Positions 21,311 to 31,358 of a DNA stretch of 64,000 nucleotides are shown piece by piece (positions within the stretch are counted from its first letter, which is position 1; every line of letters starts with the position of its first letter). Made by a program: the position numbers and the translations under genes. The notes under the pieces are model-generated. The model did no database searches, had not been told where the DNA came from, and was given only the letters and a program-made list of their open reading frames with translations. The stretch lies in assembly GCA_963580285.1 (NCBI GenBank), contig OY757023.1, positions 85,833,108-85,897,107 of the forward strand, given 5' to 3'. Source of the DNA: Lucinisca nassula (taxonomy: Eukaryota; Mollusca; Bivalvia; Lucinida; Lucinidae).

Positions 21311-21554
21311 TTCAATGGGAATGGGTACACCTTCAGGGGAGGCAACTCCTCTATTGGTATTTTTGTCTCCCATGTCAATAGGGGGTCAACTCTTATAGTA
21401 AGGAATTTGCTCCTTAGGAGCAAATTTATTCCTTTAAGAGTAGACCCCTTTTTCAGTGGGACTGAGATTATAGAAAAGTGAACAGGAAGTCCCGAAAGTT
21501 GTCTCCCTTTGAAAAATGGCAGAAAAATCTACCAGTTGTTCCCATTCCCCTTAA
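21311..21554. mobile_element. TTAAGGGG MITE
   Basis: The left end is degraded (CAATGGGAATGGGTACACC). The right end is GTTGTTCCCATTCCCCTTAA. The inner hairpin has GGAATTTGCTCC/GGAGCAAATTTATTCC. Confidence 0.85.
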
Positions 21555-21589
21555 TTCACAATCAGTTGTGTTATCATTGATTGCTGTCA

Positions 21590-21800
21590 ACCAGTTTCGG
21601 GCAGGGAACATAACAATGGGTTTACTGGCAAACAGTGCAGGCCCAGATCAGACATCGCAGCATGAAGACATCTGATCAGGGCCTTTACTGTTTGTGAAAA
21701 GATCAACCATTTGATAACCGAGTTTCTGAATTTAACTCAAACTGACACCCCTCAATTCGAAATGGACTCCTGCTATACAGAGTGCGGAAGATTTCATTCT
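21590..21800. mobile_element. M2-type MITE, diverged
   Basis: The core arms GCAGGCCCAGATCAGACAT and GACATCTGATCAGGGCCTT are followed by the M2 landmark AACTGACACCCCTCAATTCG and AAATGGACTCCTGCTATAC. Confidence 0.65.
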
Positions 21801-21824
21801 GCTGAAAAAGTATTATACCATAGC

Positions 21825-21867
21825 AACAGATAAGGTGGGTATTTTGTGAAAACTGAAGGATAGTTTT
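21825..21867. mobile_element. left part of an Fb1 MITE split by the next element
   Basis: GATAAGGTGGGTATTTTGTG and CTGAAGGATAGTTTT match the outer arm of other Fb1 copies. The rest resumes at 24685. Confidence 0.75.
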
Positions 21868-24684
21868 TAGCTCAACTGGCCGAAGGCCAGCGGGGCTATT
21901 GTCATGGCCCTGCGTGCGTCCGTGTGTCCAGTCATCCGTGTGTTAACTTTTTTCTTTAAACATCTTCTCCTCCTAAACTACTGGGCCAATTGTAACCAAA
22001 CTTCACAGGAATGTTCCTTACTTAGTCCTCTTCTAAATTCCTTCAAAGAATTTTGTCACACCAAGAACTCTGGTTGCCATGGCAACAAAACCACACAAAA
22101 AATAAAAATCTTCTCCTCCATTTTTATTTTGCATGAATGTTCCTGGGGTGGACCTCTTTCAGATTCCTTGAAGAAATTGTGATCCGACAAAAAATATGGC
22201 CGCCATGGGCGGGGCTTATTTTCCCTATTTAACATATAGTGTAATGCTAAAACATTTTCTCCTCCTTAACTACTGGGCCGATTGTAACCAAACTTCACAG
22301 GAATGTTCCTTACTTATTCCTCTTTTAAATTCCTTCAAAGAATTTGTTACACCCAGAACTCTGGTTGCCATGGCAACAAAACCACACAAAAAATAAAAAA
22401 TCTTTAAAAATCTTCTCCTCCAAAACCACCTGTTGGATTTCATTTTTATTTTGCATGAATGTTCCTTGGTTGGACCTCTTTCAGATTCCTTGAAGAAATT
22501 TTGATCTGACAAAAAACATGGCCGCCATGGGCGGGGCTTATTTTCACTATTTAACATATAATGTAATGCTAAAAAATCTTCTTCTGCAAAAGCACTTGTG
22601 GGATTTCATTGTAATTTGACATGAATGTTCCTTGGGTGGACCGTTGTCAGATTCTTTGAAAAAAATTTGATCTGACAAAAAACATGGCCGCCATGCGTGA
22701 GGCTTATTTTCACTATATAACATATAGTGTAATGCATATAGTGAAATGTTAAAAAAGTCTTCTCTTCTTCAAAAGTTCTTGTTTATTTATTTATTTATTT
22801 AAATGTACCTTCCTGTATCTGAATTAATCTCCGATTTTGCTGACTATCACATATCTATAGAGGTCCAGCTACAAATTATCATTCTACATATTCAAAACAT
22901 CAGAAATTTCACTTGCCCATCACACTCATGATAGAACTGATGTTTTCAACACAATCTTAGCAAACTCTATTTATACGACTTTATGTTTGAAAATAAATTC
23001 AAAATACTAAGGTAGATTGATTTATTAGACCTAATTATACTACAGTGTCAACAGTTCTACAGATCCCTGAGGGTTAAAATGGCTTAGTCGAAAAGGGAGA
23101 CATACTGAATCTGACGGAGGAAAGGAAAAAAAAATAAATAAAAACATAAATGAATAAACACAAATGAGCCTGTTCATTTTTTAGCTCCACTGGCCGAAGA
23201 CACGGGGGTCTTATGTTATGGCCCTGTGTCCGTCGTGCGTCTGTGCGGTCGTGCGTTAACTTTTTTCTTTAAACATCTCCTTAACTACTCGGTCGATCTC
23301 TGGTTGCAATGGCATCAAAACCAAAAAACAATATTTAAAAATCTTCTCCTCCAAACCCGCTCATTAGCTTTCAAAGACTTATAAGGGGAAAAGTTTTAAA
23401 AACCTTCTCCTCCAAAACCTTCTCAGCTCAATGGATTTCATTCTAACTTTGCATGAATGTTCCTTGGGTGGACCTATGTCAGATTCCTTGAAGGAATTTT
23501 GATCAGACAAAAAACATGGCTGCCATGGACACGCTCATTGGCTAATTAGCTTCCATAGACTTATAAAGGGATCTTTTTTTTTTTAAATCTTCTCAAAAAC
23601 CGCTAAATGGATTTCGTTCTTAATTTTCATGAATGTTCCTTGTGTGGACCATTGTCAGATTCATTGAAGAAATTTTGATCAGACAAAAAACATGGCCGCC
23701 ATGGCCACCACCTTTGGCTCATTATTTTCCATAGACCAATAAAAGGAAAAACTTCAACTATCTTCTTCTCTGAAACCATAAGGCCTAAAGCTAAGACATT
23801 TAGTATGTAGCAAAGTTATGTGGTCACCTACTAAGTCCTGCGAACTATGCCTCTGGAGTCCAAATTGGCAACGCCCCGGTGCTTAGTAGCTCCCATAGAC
23901 TAATAATGAAAAAATCTTGAAACTTTTTTTCTCTGAAACCATAAGGCCAAGAGCTTAGTATGTAGCAACTTGAAGTATTCGACTCCATAAATCCTGCCAA
24001 CCATGCCCCTGGGGTCCAAATTGGCCACACCCTGAGGCCCATAAGCTCCCATAGACTTATACTGGGAAAAACTGACAAAAATCTTCTTCTCTGAAACCAT
24101 CAGTGCCCAGAGCTTAGATATTTAGTATGCAGTAACGTCAAGCGGTCACTCACATAAATCCTGCCAACAATGCCCCTGGGGTAAAAAATTGGCCATGCCC
24201 AGAGGCTTATTAGTTCCCATAGATTTATAATAGGAAAAACTTAAAAAAGTCTTCTTCTCTGAAACCATAAGGCCCAGAGCTTTAGATATTTAGAACGGAG
24301 CAATGCCAAATGGTCACTCACATAAATCCTGCCAACCATGGCTCTGGGGTCCAAAAATATAGAATGGACATTCCTTGGGTGGATCACTTGTCTTTTTTTT
24401 TTACCCATTGCATGCGGGAAAACACTAAATCGGTACCTTGGCCAACAGTGCTGGCCAAGATCAGACCCCGCAGAACACCGTGTCTGATCAGGGCCTGCAC
24501 TATTTGCTAACAGAATTTCCATCAAAAATAGAAAAAATAGGCCTGACACCCCTTATATGACAAATGGACTGGTCCAACTTATAGCAATAGAAGAGTCAAC
24601 TAGTATACAATTGGTTAATGTAATAAATATGACAATTGTCTGAAGTTAGCCGGTGGAGCGACAGGCCCTCTTGGGCCTCTTGTT
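21868..24684 (+). mobile_element. H1-type Helentron-like element, complete ends
   Basis: The head is TAGCTCAACTGGCCGAAGGCC, then GGGGCTATTGTCATGGCCC and GTGCGTCCGTGTGTCC. The tail is GGAGCGACAGGCCCTCTTGG and CCTCTTGTT. Left and right flanks are two parts of one Fb1 MITE with no duplicated target, which fixes the ends. Inside are diverged units with TCACAGGAATGTTCC or GCATGAATGTTCCTTG and ATGGCCGCCATGG, an ACCATAAGGCC block, and a second head at 23181. An M2 MITE lies at 24403-24619. 22740-23180 holds a TTTA microsatellite and DNA with no recognised feature. Confidence 0.78.
24403..24619. mobile_element. M2 MITE inside the H1 element
   Basis: CGGTACCTTGGCCAACAGTG, core GCCAAGATCAGACCCCGC, then AGGCCTGACACCCCTTATAT and ACAAATGGACTGG. 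Confidence 0.75.
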
Positions 24685-24835
24685 CTTATTTCTCCATATA
24701 AACCCATGTTGTGGGTACTCATTAGAACTGCCTCGCCGAGGCGGTTCTAATGAATACCCACAACATAGGTTTTTATGGAGAACTGACAAAAACTAAACTT
24801 CAAAAAACACAAAATACCCACCTTATCTTGCTATG
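24685..24835. mobile_element. right part of the split Fb1 MITE
   Basis: Contains the whole hairpin: TTGTGGGTACTCATTAGAAC and GTTCTAATGAATACCCACAA around GCCTCGCCGAGGC, then AAAAACTAAACTTC and CACCTTATCTTGC as the right outer arm. Confidence 0.85.
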
Positions 24836-24842
24836 CGGTCAA

Positions 24843-25300
24843 TTTTGTGTTTGTTTGATTTGGAGTTTAACGGCCCAGTCAACACTATTGAGGTCATTTT
24901 TGAGCCGGTCAGTTTACTTATCCACACTTTCCTGGGCAGGCTTATACGTAAGCGGTTAACCAGTACAGTGCACATTCTTTCGCCAGAAACTGACAACTGT
25001 CCTTTTGGAATCAGCGGAAAGGAGAGAATGACCGGTCATTTTTGAGCCGGACAGTTTACCTATCCACACTTTCCTGGGCAGGCTTATACGTAAGCGGTTA
25101 ACCAGTACAGTGCACATTCTTTCGCCAGAAACTGACAACTGTCCTTCTTGAATCAGCGGAAAGGAGAGAATGACCGTAGAAAAGATTTCATGATCAATCT
25201 CCACGAAAGAATGTTGCCGACCCCAGCGGGAGTCGATCCCACATCCTCCTGATCTCCAGTCAGACGCGCATCCGACTGAGCTACCGAGGCCGTCAAACAT
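24843..25300 (-). mobile_element. SINE-C, tRNA-derived, with internal duplication
   Basis: Sense is the - strand. The tRNA-like head (about 25219-25295) has an A box TAGCTCAGTCGGATGCG and a B box GGGATCGACTCCC. The body runs left to the tail TTAAACTCCAAATCAAAC. About 133 bp of the body (TTTTGAGCCGG to GAGAATGACCG) is present twice in tandem. Full-length sister with clean duplications at 36815-37125. Confidence 0.85.
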
Positions 25301-25471
25301 CAGCTTAAATAAAATGGCAAACCATTATTTGTTTCCATTTATAGTCCAACTGTATACAGAGTTAAATTACATCTAGGCTCAGCAAAAAATTGCGCAGAAG
25401 GCTGTCCTCACTGGCCCATTACAATGTACTGGTAATCAAGTGGGTTTGATCCCCAGGATTAAAGCATTCTT

Positions 25472-25774
25472 TTTTTGTTTGTTTGATTTGAGGTTTAACG
25501 TCCCCGTCAACACTGTAAAAGTCATTTTGGAGACATTGCTTCCAATTTTGTGGGACTTTTACCCGACATTGAGATGAAATGACATCTCAAGCCCTGTCGC
25601 CCAATGAAACCAATAGGGTTTGTTAGCATGGACGGTCCGCCTCGCACCGCGGTTCCTGGACAGGCTTAGATCCTATAAGCGGTTTACCAGTACTAGTGTG
25701 CTGGCCGGATTCAGCTCTGCGTTGAAGGTCATGCAGCCCATATATTTCTTCAAGCCCCTATGGGCGGGGGCCTA
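25472..25774 (-). mobile_element. SINE-B with 18-bp target duplication
   Basis: Flanked by CAGGATTAAAGCATTCTT at 25454-25471 and 25775-25792. This proves SINE-B moves by retroposition and fixes its ends: sense start GGCCCCCGCCCATAGGGGC, 3' end in (CAAA)n. The tail is shared with SINE-C. Confidence 0.93.
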
Positions 25775-25974
25775 CAGGATTAAAGCATTCTTCATGGAAG
25801 TCCCAGGTTGGTACTTGGTGATAATTGAATGGTAATTCTTATTCTACATATAAACATTTATTAGAACTGCTTTTTCTAATTCTACACATGAACATATGTA
25901 TATTCATTAGAACTGCTTTCCCTTATTCTACAGCTTACCATGTCACGGGTGGTAATCAGGAGAACTAGCTCGAA

Positions 25975-27820
25975 AATGAGTTAACGGAAATTTGTTCCCT
26001 CGACACATCCGGGAGCTCTCGAGCTAGCTCCATCACCAGAAAACCTGTAAACAAAGGTAGGTCTTAAAGAGTTTTATCACCATTTTTTCTTTGTAAGCTA
26101 TTTATAGAAAAAATCTGGTAATGCAGTGCCACATAGAAATGATTTAACTTTGTACCCCGCTAGAATTTGCCATGGAAATTTGCAGCGCTGGAGTATGAAT
26201 GAAAGGAAACTTTTTATCACGGACCTGAAAAATTGTCAATTATGTCAACACAGAGATTTTGGCCGACGATTTTCATTTTCCGTCAAAAGTACGCCCTTCA
26301 CACCCCCAGAAGCAACATCCCTAGTGAAATGAAACATGGAACGTTTGAAATAAGTAAAATATTTTGACCGTGATTACGTAACTTATGACTTATGACGAAA
26401 TTACTGTCTGAGCTAGTCTTCTCGACAAGGAGCTAGTTCACTTGACATGGAGATAGTGCCCTCAAAGATGAAACATTCATCAGATGACTGGGGCCTGATC
26501 CAATGTCTTTCTATGGTCCCGCCCAATTTATCCAACTGGTTTCTTTAGCTCTGGCTAGTAGGCTTAGTGGTTAAGTTCGCTGTCTGGTTTGACCATTTAG
26601 CTGCATACTCAAATTAAGATTTGACATAATACATTGTTATATTGAATATTTGATTTTCTTTTCAGATGGGCACTTTCCAAGAAAAAAGTTCCAAAGGACT
26701 ATTCCTGAGCAGAAAAAACACCGGACATGCAACAAAAGAAAATATATTCCTGTGGTAGATAATCGGGCGCCTCTTTACTTTTTATTCCCTAGATTATTAT
26801 AGTTATTCATGAATCATTCAACTAAGTATCATCCCTTCATTTTGACTATTATATCCGATAGAGGATCTAATTAAAATGCTTTTTTGCCGTCGTCTGTCTG
26901 TACATTTGTTCGTTCATCCGTCTTCCAATGGACCCATCCATCCAAATACCCACCCACTTATCCCTCTCTGTAGTGTACCCATCCATCCAACATCCATCCA
27001 TCCATTGATCCGTTCTAAATTGGGAAGGGGCGAAGCTACTAGGTGGGCGAAATGACTTAAGGGGACGAAAAGACCAGGCTTTGGGGGCAAAACAGCTATG
27101 GGTGCAAAATGGGGGCTAAAAGACCAGGGAGAAACGACTGAGGGGAACGTCTTGTGGGCATAGTATCTTGTTACCCCACTAACCAGAGGTAAAGAAACCA
27201 GTTGGATAAACTGGGTGGGACCACAGAAAGACATCAAATCAGGCCCCAGTCATCTGATGAATGTTTCATCTTCATTTTTTGAGGGCAATATCCCCATTTC
27301 GAATGAACTAGCTCCTTGTCGAGAAGACTAGCTCGGACAGTAATTTCGTCGTAAGTCGCAAGTTACGTAATCACGGCCAAAATATTTTGCTTATTTCAAA
27401 CGTTCCATGTTTCATTTCACTGGGGATGTTGCCAAAATATTTTGCTTATTTCAAACGTTCCATGTTTCATTTCACTAGGGATGTTGCTTCTGGGGGTGTG
27501 AAGGATGTACTTTTGACGAAAAATGAAAAATCATCGGCCAAAATCTCCGTGTTGACATAAATTGACAATTTTTCGGGTCCGTGATAAAAAGTTTCCTTTC
27601 ATTCATACTCCAGCGCTGCAAAATTCCATGGCAAATTCTAGCGGGGAACAAAGTTAAATCATGTGGCACTGCATTGCTGAATTTGTTTATAAATAGCTTA
27701 CAAAGGAGAAAATGGCGATAAAACTCTTTGAGACCGACCTTTGTTTACAAGTTTCCTGGTGATGGAACTAGCTTGAGAGTTCCAGGATGTGTCGAGGGAA
27801 CAAATTTCCATTGACTCATT
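25975..27820. mobile_element. 1.85-kb giant fold-back element
   Basis: The left arm 25975-26558 and right arm 27180-27820 are inverted copies (e.g. GTTCCCTCGACACATCC / GGATGTGTCGAGGGAAC), about 85-90% alike by eye. The right arm has a 55-bp internal tandem duplication near 27370-27485. The spacer of about 620 bp holds an acceptor-like site with a short basic open frame (26666-26800) and a GTCTGTCTG..CATCCATC tract. Ends do not show a clear target duplication. Possibly a defective DNA transposon that kept a piece of its gene. Confidence 0.8.
26666..26800 (+). pseudogene. possible transposase C-terminal exon remnant
   Basis: A good acceptor (GATTTTCTTTTCAG) is followed by an open frame that reads DGHFPRKKFQRTIPEQKKHR, then TCNKRKYIPVVDN, and stops after about 45 residues. 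The G-H-F-P and basic R.C pattern recalls the segment before the Cys-rich tail of piggyBac-type transposases, but only one Cys is visible. Weak; needs a profile search. Confidence 0.25.
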
Positions 27821-28425
27821 CTTCCATCATTTAAACGTTATGACATTTTTGGTGACTGCTACCTAAATAAAAACGTAATGACGGACCTGAAGGAGGACAC
27901 ACATTTCAGTGCATCTGGCGACTTTGTTCTGAAGCAAAACTTTAATATTTTTTCTTCAGATTGTCAAAAAGTCATCATTTATTTTATTTCAACAAAATAT
28001 CTTGAAAAATAAAAAACTAGTGAGCATATTTAGGCCCTCAAAATCCGTAATGTAGTGGGTGGGGTACTTACGTAAAAACGTGGGACAACTCGGTACATAG
28101 CAACCTCGGCACATGACATACTCCGCACATAACAAACTCGGCACGTAGCAAACTCGGCACATGACAAATTCGGCCTATACAAACTCGGCACATAATTAGC
28201 TGTTTGGGTCAATTATCTATTGTTCACTTGGTAATGATAATTACATAACCAAACAAACAATCAAATTAAAGTTACCTGTGAAATAGGGACCAACTAAATA
28301 GGGACCAAACATCAATATTTAATGGAGTAGATCTTTATTAAAATAAAATTTCAACTATTTAAGTTTCATATACATGTATTTAAGTTGTTTCTTAAATTTA
28401 CCAGCGAATAAATCTTAAAGAAAAA

Positions 28426-28530
28426 AAAACAAAAAACAAGACATAGGTTGTGGGTACTCGTTAGAACCGCCTCAATGAGGCGGTTCTAACAAGCACCCAC
28501 AACCTACTGAAAACAAGGAAAAATATCACT
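28426..28530. mobile_element. Fb1 fold-back MITE
   Basis: TTGTGGGTACTCGTTAGAAC and GTTCTAACAAGCACCCACAA around CGCCTCAATGAGGCG, flanked by AAAAAACAAGA and AACAAGGAAAAATATC. Confidence 0.88.
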
Positions 28531-28872
28531 GATTTTCACCAGAAAATTAGCCGTTTGGGGGATGTGAAAAAATGCACTAGGGACGTACGGGTGTGTTATC
28601 GTAATGCAGTCGTGCCTGAGCATTCGCTGTGTGCATATGCGATGATAAGTACCAAAATCTCGTGTGTTGGATCGTTTAGAGCAGAAATAACAAGTTTCAT
28701 GTATACCCTTAGCACAGACTAAGAGATACAATGAGAACTTTGCTAATAATAGCACACCTTTGAAAATGAATACAAACGGTCTATGTTATAGAGCAGAAAT
28801 AAGAAAAGACGTTCTCATATCAGTGTGTGGCAATGAGTCCCAAATATCATATTCACAGCTTTAGTCATCGCC

Positions 28873-28985
28873 TGATTAACCGCTTACGTATAAGCCTGCC
28901 CAGGAAAGTGTTGATAGGTAAACTGACCGGCTCAAAAATGACTTAAATAGTGTTGACTGGGCCGTAAAACTCCAATACAAACAAA
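28873..28985 (+). mobile_element. SINE-C, 5'-truncated
   Basis: Only the last ~110 bp: CCGCTTACGTATAAGCC through GGGCCGTAAAACTCCAATAC and a CAAACAAACAG end. Confidence 0.8.
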
Positions 28986-29429
28986 CAGATAAGTCATATC
29001 CAGAGCTTATTGATTTAGATGATTTTTTTTAAAAAAATGCAAAAAAATAATCTAGAAACTTTTTATTTAATAAGCAGATATATAATTATTATAAAATAAT
29101 AATAATAAAACAGGGAAATAAAGTATTAATGTACAGCTTAATAAGCATTATAGCTATTGTGGGCCGAGTTTGCTAAGTGCCGAGTTTGTTGGGGCCGAGT
29201 TGGTTATGTGCCGAGTTGTCCCGATACCAAAAGTTTAAAACAACAATCATTCTGTGCAATAATCTTTTTTTGTTCTGTGTTTTTGTCTTGTATGAACCTG
29301 AATGAATGTAAGGAGGCCCAGCTCTATCTTCCGATTTCGCTTTAACCCTAGGAGGGGACACATAAGGGGCATGTTATGTACATACTATCCAGTTTTGCAG
29401 GATGAAAGCCTACACAGTAATCATGTACT

Positions 29430-29725
29430 TGCGATAGGGTTCTTTAACCTGCACAGGGATGGGTCTCCCTGCACAGGGGGGGCCTTCAGTTAACGTCCAG
29501 ATAAGAAGGATTGTGCACTTTATGATATTTGTCCCTGCAAATGATGCCAATGGTGCGAGTATGCTATGGTGCGAGTATGCTAGCAGATTTGCAGCCCTGC
29601 ACGACACAAGAAGAAGAGAAGAAGAAGAATGGAGCGTGTGTACGAACACCGAAATTTTATCACCGCTGCCGGGGATTGAACCCGGGACCTCTAGCATCCG
29701 AGGCAAGTGCACTAATGCTCCAAAT
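29430..29725 (-). mobile_element. tRNA-like SINE (SINE-E)
   Basis: On the - strand the head has GCACTTGCCTCGGATGC and a B box GGGTTCAATCCCCGG. The body reads left through TAACTGAAGGCCCCCC and CTGTGCAGGTTAAAGAACCC. Single copy here; the limits are approximate. Confidence 0.55.
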
Positions 29726-30352
29726 GATAGTCACAGTTACCACATGTTTTGTATTCATAGTAGAATTACCCTAGTTTAAATCTTTTGGATAAAATTCTTA
29801 CTGCAGTCACCATCAGGAAGTGTCTGCCACGTATCATTATCTTACCTAACAATTTACGGGCCCTTGAATATTGATCCGGATCCCAAACATTTGAGAGTTT
29901 GGGCCCTTGGGCAGGTTAAGGTTTATCCCTGTTGTTTATTGCACAGTCTGCTGTCTGGCATAGGCCTGCTCTTAAAATAACAATGCCATTAAAGAAAACC
30001 TTTCAGTGTTTGTAGTACATTTTCTAAATTTCAGTCAAAATATTGATAATTTTCCCAATTCTAAAGGCCCCATCCCCATTCCCTAAAAGGGGTGCAAGAC
30101 CCTGTCTTGCCCTCTTTGGCAAGAGTCTGTGTAAGGTGTGCCCTTTTGATATGCAGTGCCGCGTTGCAAAAATGCCCTTTTTTTTAGTAGCACCCTGCTC
30201 TAATTTCAGTCTGCGGGAAACACTATAATGATGATGCCACTTCGGTCTTTCAAGAGACCATGAACATGCCGTGGGCCACGAGCAGAGGATATTGATTTGG
30301 CCTTTGGGTATCACCTGTCGACAATTATTCGTTTGGTTAACCAGAGTGGGAG
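29726..30352. other. no firm feature
   Basis: Non-repetitive within the window. Open frames on both strands overlap one another, lack splice context and show no recognisable domain. Confidence 0.45.
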
Positions 30353-30640
30353 TACCATACAGGCATGAGTGACCCAGTAGTTCACGAGATATACTGCACA
30401 CAACCTAAATTTGATCTATTTAGCATGGCTGTGACCTTAAAAATAAGGTCAAGGTCACCAAAACCTTATCAGTTCTTCATCGTGTTCCAATGTTATATCC
30501 ATGCAAATTTACTTAAAATCCACCCTGTAGTTCACGAGGTGTCTTGCAAACAAGAAAGTGCCATGCCGATGCATATATTGATGCCAACGGGACCGTACCA
30601 AAAACATCCCCCTTCCCTTCGTTTGGGGGGACATAATAAG
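30353..30640. repeat. single decayed unit of the TCAAGGTCA array type
   Basis: TGGCTGTGACCTTAAAAATA and GGTCAAGGTCACC, then GTTCACGAGGTGTCTTGC, resemble the array and right end at 9463-10235. Confidence 0.5.
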
Positions 30641-30705
30641 GAGACTATGGCTCATCTATATTATATGGTCTGTTATTATAAACATAAACCATTGGGGTTA
30701 TTGAG

Positions 30706-31066
30706 CATGTATCTTGAGTCGCTACTGTCCAAATGATATTGGCTTACAGCTGGCCATGTAGCAGGTACGGCAGAGGGTAAACATTATTTCTTCTGTTCTG
30801 TTTTCCTCGGTCTCCAGAACCTCCCTTCATCTCCTCTATAATCTCCTCTATCTCACTTTTCTCTAGATGAAGCGAAGATGTGTATCTTGAGTCACTGGAT
30901 ATCCAAATGATATTAGCCTACAGTTGGACAAGGCCTGCTGCTCTTGAAGCAGGTACAGTAGAGGGTTCACGTCATTTTTTGTTACAACACTTTTCCTCTT
31001 TCTCCTGTCCCTCACCTTCATCTTCTCTTCTATCTCTATCTCTTTCCTCCCTTTCTCTGGGTGAGG
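30706..31066. repeat. ~200-bp repeat units 1 and 2
   Basis: Landmark CCAAATGATATTRGCYTACAG at about 30729 and 30904, with a C/T-rich second half ending TTCTCTGGGTGAGG. Unit 3 is at 34140-34345. The SINE at 31067 sits between units 2 and 3. Confidence 0.75.
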
Positions 31067-31358
31067 ATACCGGCCCCGATAGCTCAGTTGGTAGAGTGTC
31101 CGCTCCGGGGAACGGGAGGTCAGGGGTTCGATCCAGGGCCGCGACATACCAAAGTCGTTAAGAATGGTACTAGCTGCTCCTCGCTTGGCACTCAGATTTA
31201 TGTGATAGAGCTAGGACTGTTTGACCCAGTGTCAGGAAAATGTGACTAAGTGTGGTTTCATGTAATGTGTCTGGGACATGATACTTCAGTGAGGCAGCAC
31301 AATAAAAGTGAGCACTGAGCTCCCTGTCACAACCAGACACCGTCGTGATATGACTGAA
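31067..31358 (+). mobile_element. RUDI/V-like SINE, left part
   Basis: tRNA-like head with A box TAGCTCAGTTGGTAGAG and B box GGTTCGATCC, colinear with 4509-4852. The left duplication TTCTCTGGGTGAGG is 31053-31066; the right one is 34126-34139. The SINE is cut after GATATGACTGAA by a 2.7-kb element and resumes at 34077. Confidence 0.92.

Larger units (their letters stand above)
28080..29226. mobile_element. element ended by inverted arrays of CAACTCGGCACATA
   Basis: The left end (28080-28200) carries about seven variants of AACTCGGCACATA in one orientation. The right end (29160-29226) carries about four in the opposite orientation (TATGTGCCGAGTTG). The outermost motifs pair as GGGACAACTCGG and CCGAGTTGTCCC. 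The interior is AT-rich and holds an Fb1 copy (28426-28530) and a SINE-C tail fragment (28873-28985). No coding frame seen. Confidence 0.65.

Noticed and set aside
25219..25295. A - strand tRNA gene
   Set aside because: tRNA-like head of SINE-C; the sister copy at 36815 has 13-bp duplications around head, body and tail together.
29459..29779. Overlapping open frames on both strands near 29.5 kb
   Set aside because: They cross a tRNA-like SINE head and body; no splice sites or domain.
31073..31143. A second tRNA gene
   Set aside because: Same SINE head; the acceptor-stem end is degraded (AGGGCCGCG), and target duplications bound the whole SINE.
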